64,000 nt of DNA from Trinickia symbiotica (GCF_002934455.1 NZ_PTIR01000001.1:620001-684000), one strand, 5' to 3'. Counted from the first letter of the stretch, positions 29,662-40,451 are shown. The notes: a model not told the origin generated them from the sequence alone. Numbers and translations are program-made.

Positions 29662-30774
29662 TCAGCCCACCGCGAGTGCCTGCTCGAGCGCCGCGATGAA
29701 CGCCTCGTTTTCCTCGGGCAGGCCGATGGTCACGCGCAGCCACTGCGGCAACCCGTAGTTGCCGACGGGCCGCACGATCACGCCCGCCTTCAGCAGCGCG
29801 AGATTGACGCGCGCGCCCGCGCCGTCGTCATTGCCGACGCGCACGAGCACGAAGTTGCCGAACGATGGCACGTACTCGAGTCCGAGCTTGTCGAACGCCT
29901 CGGTCAAGCGCCGATAGCCGGCCGCGTTCAGCGCGGCGCTCTTTTCGAGGAACGCGCGATCGCCGAGCGCGGCAACGGCGGCGGCCTGCGCGATCGTATT
30001 GACGTTGAACGGCTGCCGCAGACGGTTCAGCAAATCGGTCAGCTCAGGCTGCGCGATCGCAAAGCCGACGCGCAGCCCGGCCAGGCCGTAGGCCTTCGAA
30101 AAAGTCCGCGAGACCAGCAGGTTCGAATAGCGGCGCACCCAGGCGATCGAGTCGTAGCGCTTCTCGACGGGCAGGTACTCGGTGTAGGCCTCGTCGAGCA
30201 CGACGACGACGTTCTTCGGCACCTTCTCGAGAAACGCCTCGAGCGCGGGCCCTTCGATGAACGTGCCGGTCGGGTTGTTCGGATTCGCGATGAAGATGAG
30301 GCGCGTGTCGGGTTCGATCGAGCGCAGCATCGCATCGAGGTCATGACCGTACTTGACGGCCGGCGTCACGATCGCGCGTGCGCCGAGCCCTTGGGTCGCA
30401 AGCGCATAAACGGCGAAGGAGTACTGCGCGTAGACGATCGATTGCCCTTTTTCGACGAACGCATGCGCGGCAAGCTCGAGGATGTCGTTGCTGCCGTTAC
30501 CGAGCGTGATCCACTCGGCCGGCACCTCGTATCGCTTGGCGAGCGCCTCTTTCAGCTCGAACGCATTCGAATCAGGATAACGACCCAGCTCTGCCACGGC
30601 CGTCGCCATGGCGGCCTTCGCCGAGTCGGGCATGCCGAGCGGATTCTCGTTCGATGCGAGCTTCACGATGCGCGCCTCGTCGAGCCCGAACTCGCGCGCG
30701 ACTTCGGAGATCGGCTTGCCGGCGATGTAGGGCGCGATCTGGCGCACGTAGGAAGGGCCGTATTGCATGGTCAT
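29662..30774 (-). CDS. hisC: HisC-family aminotransferase (histidinol-phosphate/aromatic)
   Basis: A 370-aa fold-type I PLP aminotransferase. It has [11 protein letters not shown] near the N-terminus, the [12 protein letters not shown] loop, [12 protein letters not shown] and the PLP lysine in [16 protein letters not shown]. The position between pheA and tyrA suggests that it transaminates phenylpyruvate, hydroxyphenylpyruvate or prephenate, with or instead of histidinol phosphate. The start at 30774 is preferred over the ATG at 30768 because GGAG lies 6 nt before it. Confidence 0.93.
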   Translation of the reverse strand: MTMQYGPSYVRQIAPYIAGKPISEVAREFGLDEARIVKLASNENPLGMPDSAKAAMATAVAELGRYPDSNAFELKEALAKRYEVPAEWITLGNGSNDILELAAHAFVEKGQSIVYAQYSFAVYALATQGLGARAIVTPAVKYGHDLDAMLRSIEPDTRLIFIANPNNPTGTFIEGPALEAFLEKVPKNVVVVLDEAYTEYLPVEKRYDSIAWVRRYSNLLVSRTFSKAYGLAGLRVGFAIAQPELTDLLNRLRQPFNVNTIAQAAAVAALGDRAFLEKSAALNAAGYRRLTEAFDKLGLEYVPSFGNFVLVRVGNDDGAGARVNLALLKAGVIVRPVGNYGLPQWLRVTIGLPEENEAFIAALEQALAVG

Positions 30775-30844
30775 ATATGTCTCCAGGGCGAACGTCTCTC
30801 TCGACTGAGTACGGAATGGATCGTGGATGGCGGCGGCGCGCGCT

Positions 30845-31927
30845 TTAGCGCGAGCGCGGATACGAGCCGAGAATTTTGAGGAACGCCGCCTTTGTCCCGA
30901 GCTCGGCGAGGGCCGCCGCCACCGACGCATCGTCGCGATGGCCCTCGACATCGATATAGAAGTAGTACTCCCACGTCCCCATGCGCGCGGGCCGCGATTC
31001 GAAGCGCGTCATCGAGACGCCGTGCTTCGCGAGGGGCTCGAGCAGCTTGAAGACGGCACCCGGCTCGTTTTTGACCGAGACGATCAGCGAAGTCAGGTCG
31101 TAGCCGCTCACGCCGGCCGGCGCGCGGCCGATGACGACGAAACGCGTGCGGTTGTGCGGATCGTCCTGAATCGCCGCATGGACGATCTGCAGCCCATAAC
31201 GCGAGGCGGCGCGCTCGCCGGCGATGGCGGCGACACCGGGATCTTCCGCCGCCAGCCGCGCCCCTTCCGCGTTGCTCGACACGGCCTGGCGCTCGACATG
31301 CGGCAGATTCGCGGCGAGCCAGCGCTGGCACTGCGCGAGCGACTGCGCATGCGCGCATACGCGTGTGATGCCGGTCACACCGCCGTCTTGCGTGAGCAGG
31401 TTGTGGCGGATCGGCAGCACGATTTCGCCCCCGATCAAAAGCTGCGACTGCAAGAGCAGATCGAGCGTACGCGCGACGGCTCCCTCGCTCGAGTTCTCGA
31501 CGGGCACGACGCCGTATTCCGCGCTTCCCGCTTCGACGGCGCGAAACACCTCGTCGATCGTGAGGCACGGCACGCCCTCGATCGAATGCCCGAAATACTC
31601 GTGCACCGCTTCTTCGCTATAGGTGCCGAGCGGACCGAGAAACGCCGCGGTAATCGGCCGCTCGAGCGCACGACTCGCCGCCATGATCTCGCGCCAGATG
31701 GCGTCGATGTGATCGTCGGCGAGCGGCCCGCCGCTCATCTGCTGCAAACGAGCGATGACCTGCTGCTCGCGCTCGGGCCGAAACACCGGTGCGTTGTAGT
31801 CCTTCTTGACCTCGCCCACTTCGAGCGCGATCGCCGCGCGCTGGTTGAGCAGCGCAATCAACTGCTCGTCGATCGCATCGATGCGGTCGCGCAGCGGCTT
31901 CAATCTTGAATTCAGTTCGTCGTCCAT
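30845..31927 (-). CDS. pheA: Chorismate mutase / prephenate dehydratase (P-protein)
   Basis: A 360-aa bifunctional enzyme of phenylalanine synthesis. An AroQ-type chorismate mutase (residues ~1-90, RLKPLRDRIDAIDEQLIALL) is followed by prephenate dehydratase (FLGPLGTYSEEA, then VPVENSSEGAV) and by an ACT domain with the allosteric motif SMTRFESRPARMG. The chosen start is the ATG at 31927, which begins MDDELNSRLKPLRD. An upstream ATG at 32038 overlaps the serC stop as ATGA but would add 37 unconserved residues. Confidence 0.95.
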   Translation of the reverse strand: MDDELNSRLKPLRDRIDAIDEQLIALLNQRAAIALEVGEVKKDYNAPVFRPEREQQVIARLQQMSGGPLADDHIDAIWREIMAASRALERPITAAFLGPLGTYSEEAVHEYFGHSIEGVPCLTIDEVFRAVEAGSAEYGVVPVENSSEGAVARTLDLLLQSQLLIGGEIVLPIRHNLLTQDGGVTGITRVCAHAQSLAQCQRWLAANLPHVERQAVSSNAEGARLAAEDPGVAAIAGERAASRYGLQIVHAAIQDDPHNRTRFVVIGRAPAGVSGYDLTSLIVSVKNEPGAVFKLLEPLAKHGVSMTRFESRPARMGTWEYYFYIDVEGHRDDASVAAALAELGTKAAFLKILGSYPRSR

Positions 31928-32034
31928 GCGTGAAACGGCCATGTCGAAAGTCGGCATGCGGCCGGTGCCCTCGCGTTGATGGCCATCCGGCCGATCGATA
32001 CGCGATGCATCCGGCGCGCGCCCGGTTTCGCGCG

Positions 32035-33117
32035 TCATGCGCGGTCCTTTTCGAATTCCTTCATATACTCGACGAGCGCGTTCACGCCTTCGAGCGGCAC
32101 CGCGTTGTAAATCGACGCCCGCATGCCGCCGACGGACTTGTGGCCCTTCAGCTGCATCAGCCCGCGCGCTTTCGCGCCGGCAAGGAAATCTTCGTTCCGC
32201 GACTCGTCCGCGAGAAAGAACGGCACGTTCATCCGCGAACGCGAAGCGCGTTCAACCTTGTTGATATAAAAGTCGCTGGCGTCGATCGTGTCGTAAAGGA
32301 GCTTCGACTTCTCGACGTTGCGCGCCTCGATCGCCCGCACGCCGCCCTGGCGCTTGAGCCACTTGAAGACGAGCCCCGCGATGTAGATCGCGTAGGTGGG
32401 CGGTGTGTTGTACATCGAGTTGTTCGCGGCGACGGTCTTCCACTCGAACGCCGACGGGCAGATCGCCAGCGCCCGCTCGAGCAAGTCCTCGCGCACGACG
32501 ACGAGCGTCACGCCCGCCATGCCGATGTTCTTTTGCGCGCCGCCGAACAGCACGCCGAACTTGGCGACATCGAGCGGGCGCGACAGCACGTGCGAGGAGA
32601 CATCCGCGACGAGCGGTATGTCGCCGAGATCGGGGATGTCGAAGGTCTCGACGCCGTGGATCGTCTCGTTCGTGCAGAGATGAACGTAAGCCGGATCGTC
32701 GGACAGTTGCCATTCGGCGCGCCGCGGCGCGCGCGTGAAGCCGTCGGACGTCTCGCCGCTCGCGGCGAGGTGCGGCGTGCAGTACTTCGCCGCCTCCTTG
32801 AACGATTTGTTCGACCACGAGCCCGTCACGACGAAATCGGCCGTCTTGCGCGAGCCGAGCATGTTCATCGGAACGATCGCATTCTCGGCTAGTCCGCCAC
32901 CCTGCATGAAAAGGATGTGATGGCTCGCGGGCACTTCGAGCAGCTCGCGCAGATCGCCCAGCGCCTCTTCGTGGATCGACATGAACTCGCGCCCGCGATG
33001 GCTCATCTCCATCACGCTCATGCCGCTGCCGCGCCAATCGAGCATTTCTTCGGCCGCTTGACGCAGGACCTCCTCCGGCATGGCGGCCGGACCGGCAGCG
33101 AAGTTGAAGACGCGCAT
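32035..33117 (-). CDS. serC: Phosphoserine aminotransferase
   Basis: A 360-aa PLP enzyme converting 3-phosphohydroxypyruvate to phosphoserine, and also used in pyridoxal phosphate synthesis. It starts [18 protein letters not shown] and has [16 protein letters not shown] and LFMQGG. The PLP lysine lies in [14 protein letters not shown], and the C-terminus reads [17 protein letters not shown]. Length is standard. It heads the serC-pheA-hisC-tyrA-aroA-cmk run, in which every gap is short, so one long transcript is likely. Confidence 0.97.
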   Translation of the reverse strand: MRVFNFAAGPAAMPEEVLRQAAEEMLDWRGSGMSVMEMSHRGREFMSIHEEALGDLRELLEVPASHHILFMQGGGLAENAIVPMNMLGSRKTADFVVTGSWSNKSFKEAAKYCTPHLAASGETSDGFTRAPRRAEWQLSDDPAYVHLCTNETIHGVETFDIPDLGDIPLVADVSSHVLSRPLDVAKFGVLFGGAQKNIGMAGVTLVVVREDLLERALAICPSAFEWKTVAANNSMYNTPPTYAIYIAGLVFKWLKRQGGVRAIEARNVEKSKLLYDTIDASDFYINKVERASRSRMNVPFFLADESRNEDFLAGAKARGLMQLKGHKSVGGMRASIYNAVPLEGVNALVEYMKEFEKDRA

Positions 33118-33218
33118 CGTGAAAAACCCCTGAGATCGATGGTGAGGCGCTGCGGCGAAAGCGAACGGCCTGGCGGCGACAGGCCCGGCTACGAGAGGCG
33201 GGCCCAGTCGAAAAAAGA

Positions 33219-33258
33219 AAAATGGCCGTCCGCGCATATCGCGCAAACGACCATTTTA
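33219..33258 (-). terminator. Hairpin with T-run between DUF2059 gene and serC
   Basis: On the minus strand an imperfect stem (AAAATGGTCGTTTGCGC pairing with GCGCGGACGGCCATTTT, with G-U pairs) ends in TTTTTCTTTTTT. It lies about 160 bp after the DUF2059 stop and 100 bp before serC. It probably terminates the upstream gene; an attenuator role ahead of serC is a less likely alternative. Confidence 0.6.
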
Positions 33259-33415
33259 TCGCAGTGCCGTATAAACGACGACGGAACGCGCCTGTTGCCT
33301 CGCGCCCAAACCTCCGTTCGGAGCGCCTGAGGCACGCCGGGCAACGAGCCCGCAGCCGCAGCTACCGCCACGGCCACGGCCGCCCGAGAGCGGCCAATGC
33401 TGCTCGCCGCCGGGC

Positions 33416-34027
33416 TTACTTGGCCGCCGGCTTGACTCCCGCGACTTCCTTGTCGGCCTGGTCGCGCGTCGCCTTGATCGATTGCGGCATGTACTTCTGC
33501 ATGAGGCCGTTCACGACGTCGCGACCCACCTGGTCTTGCACCTCGATGAACTTGCGGCCGGTCGGGCTCTTGTAGAACGTCGTCAGGTCTTTGATTTCCT
33601 GCGTCGTATAGTACTTCGCGTAGGCTTCATATTGAGCCTGCATCGCGTCCTGGCGGAACTGGTCGCTCGCGAAAACCTGGCCGGCCGAGTCGACGAGCTT
33701 CGGCACCGCGTTCTTCTGCAGCGTGGGCACGGCAGCCTGCTTCTGCTTGTCCGTCATCGTCTTGTTCTCGGTCAGCGCGTCCGACAGAATCGCCGGGACG
33801 AGCTGCTTCGCCTGCATCTGCGCGCTGTTGCCGATCGCACTGACGAGTTTTTGCGCGTCGATCGCGGCAAGCAGTTCCTTGATCGCGCCTTGCTTGGCCG
33901 GATCGTTCGCATCGGCGGCCGGTGCCGGCGCCGCCGGAGCCGACTGCTGCGACTGGAGCGCTTGCGCCATCGCGAAGGTCGGCACGAAGGCGGCCAGCAG
34001 CATCCATTGCTTGAAACGTCGTTGCAT
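33416..34027 (-). CDS. DUF2059 family secreted protein
   Basis: A 203-aa protein. Signal peptide MQRRFKQWMLLAAFVPTFAMA is followed by a Pro/Ala-rich linker and a helical DUF2059 domain (about residues 40-195), including FYKSPTGRKFIEVQDQVGRD, the segment that recurs in this family. Function is unknown; members are periplasmic. The start at 34027 has GGGAG 5 nt upstream, whereas an in-frame GTG at 34033 overlaps that site. It stands between gyrA and serC. Confidence 0.86.
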   Translation of the reverse strand: MQRRFKQWMLLAAFVPTFAMAQALQSQQSAPAAPAPAADANDPAKQGAIKELLAAIDAQKLVSAIGNSAQMQAKQLVPAILSDALTENKTMTDKQKQAAVPTLQKNAVPKLVDSAGQVFASDQFRQDAMQAQYEAYAKYYTTQEIKDLTTFYKSPTGRKFIEVQDQVGRDVVNGLMQKYMPQSIKATRDQADKEVAGVKPAAK

Positions 34028-34180
34028 CTTCACTCCCTCTAAAAAATAAGTCGATTATCTCGCGCGCGTGGCTCGCAGCTTACGCTGCGCGGCCCTCTCC
34101 CCCGCCATTCGCGCGTCATGGCCGAGTGCTGTCCGCCGAGCGCAAAACGCCGTTCGGCGAGACGTCCATCCATGGGTCGA

Positions 34181-36790
34181 TCAGGCTTCGCCGCCCTCGC
34201 CGTTGCCGTCCTCGGCGACTTCGCCATCCGCGTCCGCTTCGGCGATCTTCTGAAGACCGGAGAGTTTCGTGCCTTCGTCAAGGCTGATGAGTGTAACACC
34301 CTGCGTCGCGCGGCCCATCTCGCGGATCTCCGAGACGCGCGTGCGGATCAGCACTCCCGTCGTCGTGATCAGCATGATTTCGTCCTCGGCGTCGACGAGC
34401 GTTGCCGCGACCACCTTGCCATTGCGCTCCGACGTCTGGATCGCGATCATCCCCTTCGTGCCGCGGCCGTGCCGCGTGTACTCGGCAATCGGCGTGCGCT
34501 TGCCGTAGCCGTTCTCGGTTGCCGTCAGCACCGACTGCGTCTCGCTGCCCGCGACCAGCATCGCGATGACCTGCTGCCCGTCCTCGAGCTGCATGCCGCG
34601 CACGCCGCGCGCCTCGCGGCCCATCGGACGAACGTCGTTCTCGTCGAAGCGCACCGCCTTGCCGGCGTCGGAGAACAGCATGACATCGTGCTGGCCGTCC
34701 GTGATCGCGGCGCCGATCAGATAATCGCCCTCGTCGAGCCCGACCGCAATAATACCTTTGCGCAATGGTCTGCTGAAAGCCTCGAGCGGCGTCTTCTTCA
34801 CCGTGCCGAGTGACGTCGTCATGAAAACGAATTTGTCGGCCGAAAATTCCTTGACCGGCAAGACGACGTTGATCTTTTCACCTTCTTGCAGCGGGAACAT
34901 ATTGACGATCGGCCGCCCGCGCGAATTGCGCGAGCCTTGCGGCACCTCGTAGACCTTCACCCAATAGACGCGTCCGCGATTCGAGAAGCAGAGAATGTGG
35001 TCGTGCGTGTTCGCGATGAAGAGCGTGTCGATCCAGTCGTCTTCCTTCATCTGCGTGGCCTGCTTGCCGCGCCCGCCGCGCTTTTGCGCGCGATATTCGG
35101 AAAGCGGCTGCGACTTCACGTAGCCCGCGTGCGACATCGTGACGACCATGTCCTGCGGCGTAATCAGATCCTCGGTGTTGAGCTCGGTTGCGTTGAGCTC
35201 GAGCGTCGATCGGCGCGCATCGCCGAACTCGGCCTTCACCGCGGCGAGTTCGTCGCCGATGATCGTCGTGATCCGCTCGGGGCGCGCGAGAATGTCGAGC
35301 AGATCGGCGATCTGCGCCATCACCTCGCGATACTCGCCGATGATCTTGTCCTGCTCGAGGCCCGTGAGGCGTTGCAGGCGCATCTGCAGAATTTCCTGCG
35401 CCTGCGTATCGGAAAGCTTGTAGAGCCCGTCGCCCTGCATGCCGAACGCCGGGTTCAGCCCTTCGGGCCGGTAGGCTTCGCGCCCGCCCGCCGCCGCATT
35501 GTCGGTTTCGGCGCGCGTCAGCATCTCGCGCACGAGCGACGAATCCCAGGCGCGTGCCATCAGCTCCTGCTTCGCGATCGGCGGCGTGGGCGCCGCCTTG
35601 ATGATGGCGATGAATTCGTCGATGTTCGCGAGCGCGACCGCAAGGCCCTCGAGCACGTGGCCGCGCTCGCGCGCCTTGCGCAGCTCGTAGACGGTGCGCC
35701 GCGTGAGCACCTCGCGCCGGTGCGAGAGGAACGCCTCGAGCATTTCCCTCAGATTGAGGAGCTTCGGCTGGTTGTCGACGAGCGCGACGAGATTGATGCC
35801 GAACGTATCCTGCAGCTGCGTCGCCTTGTACAGATTATTGAGGACGACTTCGGGCACCTCGCCGCGCTTGAGCTCGATCACAACGCGCATGCCGCTCTTG
35901 TCGGACTCGTCGCGAATATCGGAAATGCCCTCGAGCTTCTTCTCGTTGACGAGCTCGGCAATGCGCTCGAGCAGCGAGCGCTTGTTGACCTGATAGGGGA
36001 GCTCGTCGACGATGATCGCCATGCGCTGGCCGCGGTCGATCTCCTCGAAATGCGTCTTCGCGCGCATCACGACGCGCCCGCGGCCCGTGCGGTAGCCCTC
36101 GCGCACGCCGGCGAGGCCGTAGATGATGCCGCCGGTCGGGAAATCGGGCGCCGGGATGATTTCCAGGAGCTCGTCGATGCCCGCGGCCGGATTCTTCAGA
36201 AGATGCTGGCAGGCGTCGACGACCTCGCCGAGATTGTGCGGCGGAATGTTCGTCGCCATCCCGACCGCGATGCCCGACGAGCCGTTGATCAGCAGATTCG
36301 GAATGCGCGCGGGCAGAATCAGCGGCTCGTTCTCGCTGCCGTCGTAGTTCGGTCCGAAGTCGACCGTTTCCTTGTCGATGTCGGCGAGCAGCTCGTGGCC
36401 GATCTTCGCCATGCGAATTTCGGTGTAGCGCATCGCCGCGGCGTTGTCGCCGTCGACCGAACCGAAATTGCCCTGCCCGTCGACGAGCATGTAGCGCAGC
36501 GAGAAGTGCTGCGCCATGCGCACGATCGTGTCGTAGACCGCCTGATCGCCGTGCGGATGGTACTTACCGATAACGTCGCCGACGATACGCGCCGACTTCT
36601 TATAAGCGCGATTCCAGTCGTTGTTGAGCTCGTGCATCGCGTAGAGGACGCGCCGGTGCACGGGCTTCAGGCCGTCTCGGACGTCGGGAAGCGCGCGCCC
36701 CACGATGACGCTCATCGCGTACTCGATGTACGAGCGGCGCATTTCCTCCTCGAGGGAGATGGGCAGAGTCTCTTTGGCGAATTGATCCAT
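34181..36790 (-). CDS. gyrA: DNA gyrase subunit A
   Basis: An 869-aa type II topoisomerase subunit that cuts and rejoins DNA during negative supercoiling. The catalytic Tyr is in [10 protein letters not shown]. The winged-helix/tower core is followed by six beta-pinwheel blades, with the GyrA-box QKRGGRGKQ near residue 560, and an acidic tail [19 protein letters not shown]. In the quinolone-resistance region the chain reads [13 protein letters not shown]: residue 83 is Gln (codon 36544-36542) where Ser or Thr is usual, while Asp87 is kept. The start [17 protein letters not shown] is family-typical. Confidence 0.98.
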   Translation of the reverse strand: MDQFAKETLPISLEEEMRRSYIEYAMSVIVGRALPDVRDGLKPVHRRVLYAMHELNNDWNRAYKKSARIVGDVIGKYHPHGDQAVYDTIVRMAQHFSLRYMLVDGQGNFGSVDGDNAAAMRYTEIRMAKIGHELLADIDKETVDFGPNYDGSENEPLILPARIPNLLINGSSGIAVGMATNIPPHNLGEVVDACQHLLKNPAAGIDELLEIIPAPDFPTGGIIYGLAGVREGYRTGRGRVVMRAKTHFEEIDRGQRMAIIVDELPYQVNKRSLLERIAELVNEKKLEGISDIRDESDKSGMRVVIELKRGEVPEVVLNNLYKATQLQDTFGINLVALVDNQPKLLNLREMLEAFLSHRREVLTRRTVYELRKARERGHVLEGLAVALANIDEFIAIIKAAPTPPIAKQELMARAWDSSLVREMLTRAETDNAAAGGREAYRPEGLNPAFGMQGDGLYKLSDTQAQEILQMRLQRLTGLEQDKIIGEYREVMAQIADLLDILARPERITTIIGDELAAVKAEFGDARRSTLELNATELNTEDLITPQDMVVTMSHAGYVKSQPLSEYRAQKRGGRGKQATQMKEDDWIDTLFIANTHDHILCFSNRGRVYWVKVYEVPQGSRNSRGRPIVNMFPLQEGEKINVVLPVKEFSADKFVFMTTSLGTVKKTPLEAFSRPLRKGIIAVGLDEGDYLIGAAITDGQHDVMLFSDAGKAVRFDENDVRPMGREARGVRGMQLEDGQQVIAMLVAGSETQSVLTATENGYGKRTPIAEYTRHGRGTKGMIAIQTSERNGKVVAATLVDAEDEIMLITTTGVLIRTRVSEIREMGRATQGVTLISLDEGTKLSGLQKIAEADADGEVAEDGNGEGGEA

Positions 36791-37398
36791 TATCCGTGTC
36801 TTGTTCAGGCGAGGACGAGCCCGGACAGGCGTTTCGACGGCGGCTGGCAGGATGCCCCGACCTTTGTCCGACCGCCCCGAGTCGCCTCAATCCGGTTCGT
36901 TCCCGCACGGCCCAAGCGAGCGCCGGGCATCACGCGATTCTAACACGCGGCAGACGCCCGCCCGCGGCAGGTACGTATCCCCCATTGAGGAAGGTCGGGA
37001 AGGCGTTGTCGAGGCATTTTGCAAGCCACCACCGGTACGGCGCGCGGTGGGTCCGTCGGAAGTTTTGACTCACCCGGCGCGTGCGCGGCGAGTCGAATTT
37101 TCTTCCGCGCTGGCACGGAGCGTGCCCGCGCGCATCGGCCGCAAACGCCCGTCCTGCTTCGCTGTTGCTGATGCACCACATTCGAATGAGACGGCCCAAG
37201 GTCGGGGAACTTTTTTTTCGTAAGAAGGGAACGATATGGCAAAATGCCAACGCACTCGGCTAGACGCTGCTCGAAGTGTCTGCATGGCCGCCCGTTTCAT
37301 GCGCTGCACCGATGTTATACTTCGAGCAATGTATGACTAGTCTTTGTCATCAAAGCTCGCAGTAAACCTGCGGTAATCTCAATTTCGAGAGGAGAAAT
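36791..37398. other. Intergenic region between gyrA and ompA
   Basis: 608 bp between two divergent genes. No coding sequence is supported. On the gyrA side, TAGAAT (minus strand, 36942-36937) could be a -10 element. On the ompA side the sequence becomes AT-richer, with a T8 run at 37211-37218 and TTATAC at 37315-37320. The ompA ribosome site AGGAG lies 6 nt before the ATG. No -35/-10 pair is convincing, so the promoters are not assigned. Confidence 0.5.
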
Positions 37399-38061
37399 AT
37401 GAATAAACTTTCAAAGCTCGCGTTCATTGCAGCTACCGCAGTCATGGCTGCATCCGCTTCGGCACAGTCCGTGCCGGCGTCGCGACAAGCCACGAATGAC
37501 AACTGGGTCAACGGCACCGGCGAATACGTGTGGATGAACGGCACGAACGAGCTTTGCTGGCGCGATGCTTTCTGGACGCCTGCAACGGCGAACGCCAAGT
37601 GCGACGGCGCTCTCGTCGCGCAAGCCCCGACGCCGCCGGTCGCTCCGCCGCCCGCGCCGCCGGCCATTACGAGCCAAAAGGTCACGTTCTCGGCTGACAC
37701 GCTGTTCGACTTCGACAAGGCTGTCCTGAAGCCGGAAGGCAAGGCCAAGCTCGACGATCTGGCGAACCAGCTGCAAAACACGAATCTGGAAGTGGTCGTC
37801 GCCACGGGTTACACGGACCGCATCGGTTCGGACAAGTACAACGACCGTCTGTCGCTGCGTCGTGCGCAAGCTGTGAAGGCATACCTGGTCAGCAAGGGTA
37901 TCCCGGCGAACAAGATCTACACGGAAGGCAAGGGCAAGCGCAACCCGGTCAAGGAATGCGCGGGCAAGAAGGTCACGGCCGCTCTGAAGGCCTGCCTGCA
38001 GCCGAACCGCCGCGTGGAAGTCGAAGTCGTCGGCACGAAGCAAGTGCAGCAAGGTCAGTAA
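37399..38061 (+). CDS. ompA: OmpA family outer membrane protein
   Basis: A 220-aa protein: signal peptide (residues 1-22, ending ASASAQ), a Trp-rich N-terminal domain of about 60 residues with two Cys, a Pro/Ala linker (APTPPVAPPPAPPA) and a C-terminal OmpA domain that binds peptidoglycan (TLFDFDKAVLKPEGKAKLDD, then TGYTDRIGSDKYNDRLSLRR). There is no eight-stranded barrel, so it is an OmpA-like peptidoglycan-associated protein rather than full E. coli OmpA. Codons are strongly biased (AAG, CTG, GGT-rich parts), suggesting high expression. A strong terminator follows. Confidence 0.94.
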   Translation: MNKLSKLAFIAATAVMAASASAQSVPASRQATNDNWVNGTGEYVWMNGTNELCWRDAFWTPATANAKCDGALVAQAPTPPVAPPPAPPAITSQKVTFSADTLFDFDKAVLKPEGKAKLDDLANQLQNTNLEVVVATGYTDRIGSDKYNDRLSLRRAQAVKAYLVSKGIPANKIYTEGKGKRNPVKECAGKKVTAALKACLQPNRRVEVEVVGTKQVQQGQ

Positions 38062-38098
38062 TAATAGAAGCAATGGCGCCCTTGCGGGCGTCTTGCGG

Positions 38099-38127
38099 CA
38101 AAACCCCGCCTCGGCGGGGTTTTTTTC
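38099..38127 (+). terminator. Intrinsic terminator after ompA
   Basis: AAAACCCCGCC-TCG-GCGGGGTTTTTTT: an 8-bp GC-rich stem with a run of seven T, 38 bp after the ompA stop codon. Confidence 0.93.
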
Positions 38128-38274
38128 TGCCGGCCACCGTCGCCGGGCCGGCTTTCCCGATCATTCCCGCGCGTGGGCGCCGTTGCGCCGTCAGTTAGCG
38201 CCGGTTTGCTTTTGTCAGCGCACGAGCCTCGATATACTCGGAACTGACCGCAGGCTTTGACTCATTTCGAACCT

Positions 38275-38973
38275 ATGACGAACGCCGATCCCCATGAGCT
38301 CCAGAAATTCAGCGATCTCGCTCATCGCTGGTGGGATCCGAACGCGGAGTTCAAGCCGCTGCACGAGCTGAATCCCGTTCGGCTAGGCTGGATCGACGCC
38401 CATGCGCATCTTCCGGCCAAGCGTGTGCTCGATATCGGCTGCGGCGGCGGCATCCTGTCCGAATCGATGGCGGGGCTCGGCGCGCAAGTCAAAGGGATCG
38501 ATCTTTCGTCGGAAGCGCTCGGCGTGGCCGATCTCCATAGTCTCGAAAGCGGGGTTTCCGTCGAGTACGAGGAGATTTCGGCCGAGGCGCTCGCGGCGCG
38601 AGAGCCGGCGAGCTACGACGTCGTCACGTGCATGGAAATGCTCGAGCACGTGCCCGATCCGGCCGCGATCGTGAAAGCCACCGCCACGCTCGTCAAGCCG
38701 GGCGGATGGGTCTTCTTCTCGACGCTGAACCGGAACGTCAAGGCGTACCTTTTCGCGGTCATCGGCGCCGAATACATCGCCCAGATGCTGCCGAAAGGCA
38801 CGCACGACTATGCGCGTTTCATCCGCCCGTCCGAGCTGGCGGCCTTCGCTCGGGCCGCGGGGCTCACCGCTGCCGACCTCAAAGGCATCACGTATCGGCC
38901 GCTCGGCAAGCGCTTCGGGCTCTCGGACGATACGAGCGACAACTATATGTTTGCCTGCCGCCGCGACGGTTGA
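38275..38973 (+). CDS. ubiG: Ubiquinone biosynthesis O-methyltransferase UbiG
   Basis: A 232-aa SAM-dependent methyltransferase carrying out both O-methylations of ubiquinone synthesis. It has the N-terminal [23 protein letters not shown] motif [30 protein letters not shown] and the C-terminal [16 protein letters not shown]. The ATG at 38275 is preferred to the TTG at 38257, which would add six residues without a better ribosome site. gph follows 67 bp downstream in the same direction. Confidence 0.96.
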   Translation: MTNADPHELQKFSDLAHRWWDPNAEFKPLHELNPVRLGWIDAHAHLPAKRVLDIGCGGGILSESMAGLGAQVKGIDLSSEALGVADLHSLESGVSVEYEEISAEALAAREPASYDVVTCMEMLEHVPDPAAIVKATATLVKPGGWVFFSTLNRNVKAYLFAVIGAEYIAQMLPKGTHDYARFIRPSELAAFARAAGLTAADLKGITYRPLGKRFGLSDDTSDNYMFACRRDG

Positions 38974-39040
38974 GGCACAAGCGTGGCCGCAGGCTCGAGC
39001 CGGCGGCCGTCGCCTTCCCGCTTTTCACGCCCTACTTCCC

Positions 39041-39763
39041 ATGAATCAACCGATTCCCCAACCCGATCCGCGCCTTGGCGTCGGCCCCATCGATCTTTGC
39101 CGGGCCGTTCTGTTCGATCTGGACGGCACGTTGGCCGACACGGCACCCGATCTCGCGGCCGCCGCGAACAAAATGCGCGCGGATCGCGGACTCGACACGG
39201 TGCCGCTCGAGCAGTTGCGACCGCTCGCTTCGGCAGGTGCGCGCGGGCTCATCGGCGGGGCATTCGGGATCGGGCCCGAGCATCGAGAATTCCCGGCGAT
39301 GCGCGAGGAGTTTCTCGCCAATTACGAGACGGATCTCTGCATCGAGACGACGCTCTTTCCCGGCATCGCCGAACTGCTCGACGAGCTCGACGCGCGCGAT
39401 ATCCGCTGGGGGATCGTGACGAACAAGGTCGGTCGGCTGACGATGCCGCTCGTCGAACGACTGGGGCTCGCAAGCCGGGCGCACTGCGTCGTTGCCGGCG
39501 ACACGACGCCTCACGCGAAGCCCCATCCCGCCCCGCTGCTTCACGCGGCGGAGGTATTGGCGATGCGGCCCGACATCGTCGCCTATGTAGGCGACGACCT
39601 GCGCGATGTCCAGGCGGGCTTCGCCGCCGGCATGGTGACAGTCGCGGCGGCCTACGGCTATTGCGGCACCGACCTGCCGCCGGCGATGTGGCACGCGCAG
39701 CATATCGTCGACTCGCCGGTTCAGTTGCGGCGGCTACTCGCCGGGCTCAACTGTCGCGCCTGA
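39041..39763 (+). CDS. gph: Phosphoglycolate phosphatase (HAD family)
   Basis: A 240-aa HAD-superfamily phosphatase. Motif I is VLFDLDGTLADTAPDL with the nucleophile Asp, motif II is in WGIVTNKVG, the motif III Lys is in TTPHAKPHPAPLLHAAE, and motif IV is VGDDLRDVQAG. The cap-domain placement and pairing with ubiG fit Gph (phosphoglycolate salvage); the related MupP/UmpH-like roles cannot be excluded from sequence. The N-terminal ~17 residues before motif I are unconserved. Confidence 0.9.
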   Translation: MNQPIPQPDPRLGVGPIDLCRAVLFDLDGTLADTAPDLAAAANKMRADRGLDTVPLEQLRPLASAGARGLIGGAFGIGPEHREFPAMREEFLANYETDLCIETTLFPGIAELLDELDARDIRWGIVTNKVGRLTMPLVERLGLASRAHCVVAGDTTPHAKPHPAPLLHAAEVLAMRPDIVAYVGDDLRDVQAGFAAGMVTVAAAYGYCGTDLPPAMWHAQHIVDSPVQLRRLLAGLNCRA

Positions 39764-39869
39764 ACCGAAGACGCCGGCGATCGAGGGCCCTCGGCTTTCC
39801 TCACCGCGCTCTTGAATTCCCGAGGGGGCGCACCATCTTGCGTTCTGTGGGATAATTCACCCTTCGACC

Positions 39870-40228
39870 GGGGCCGACCTGGTTTCGACGTGGATAACGA
39901 AGCAGTGCAGGGCATACCGAGGACCCGTCACCTCGTAAATCAATGGGAACTTAAGTAACTGCGAACGACGAAACGTACGCATTGGCGGCTTAAACCCCGC
40001 CAACCTCGCACTGGCTCGCTGACGGGCTAGGGTCGCAAGACCAGCGAGGTCATTCACGTCAGCTAATCTCCGGCAGCGTCGCGAGGCCGGAGCCGAAAAT
40101 CTAGCGACTCGCCGTAACGAAGCGTGTTCGTCCGCGTCGGTGCGGTTAAATCAAATGACAGAACTAAGTATGTAGAACTGGCTGTGGACTATTTGCGGAC
40201 GCGGGTTCGATTCCCGCCGGCTCCACCA
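39870..40228 (+). ncRNA. ssrA: tmRNA
   Basis: One-piece tmRNA of about 359 nt. The 5' end GGGGCCGACCTGGTTTCGACG pairs with the 3' end CGGCTCC-A-CCA through a 7-bp acceptor stem, and a T-loop GGTTCGATTCCC lies near the 3' end. The tag frame starts at 39961 and reads GCG AAC GAC GAA ACG TAC GCA TTG GCG GCT TAA, giving the tag ANDETYALAA. It rescues stalled ribosomes together with SmpB. GATAAT at 39851-39856 is a likely -10 element. Confidence 0.97.
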
Positions 40229-40320
40229 ACATTCTTTCGACGCTTCTCCGAACTTCTTCTGACGGCCCTGCGGACATTCGTCTCGCGGGGCGTTAATGAG
40301 ATGATCAGCCTGACGGAAAC

Positions 40321-40359
40321 AGCCCGATCGGCTTACGCCGATCGGGCTGTATCGTTTTT
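40321..40359 (+). terminator. Terminator downstream of ssrA
   Basis: A perfect 12-bp stem AGCCCGATCGGC-TTAC-GCCGATCGGGCT (40321-40348) followed by GTATCGTTTTT. It is the first strong hairpin after tmRNA. Confidence 0.85.
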
Positions 40360-40421
40360 CGGAGATCGGTTAGAGCACGCGCGACGCGCATAGAGCAACA
40401 CGTCGACGTGGGCCGGCATTC

Positions 40422-40451
40422 AAGGGCTGGCATGGCGCCGGCCCTTTTTAT
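40422..40451 (+). terminator. Second terminator, convergent with HNH remnant
   Basis: AAGGGCTGGC pairs with GCCGGCCCTT (one G-U pair) and is followed by a T-run. It blocks plus-strand transcription entering the accessory patch. Confidence 0.65.

Noticed and set aside
28670-29743. N-terminal extension of aroA through the tyrA region
   Set aside because: The frame is open, but the translation is Arg-rich and overlaps the real tyrA gene; aroA starts at 28669.
34886-36943. A 685-codon frame antisense to gyrA
   Set aside because: The gyrA reading is certain; the antisense product has no recognisable features.
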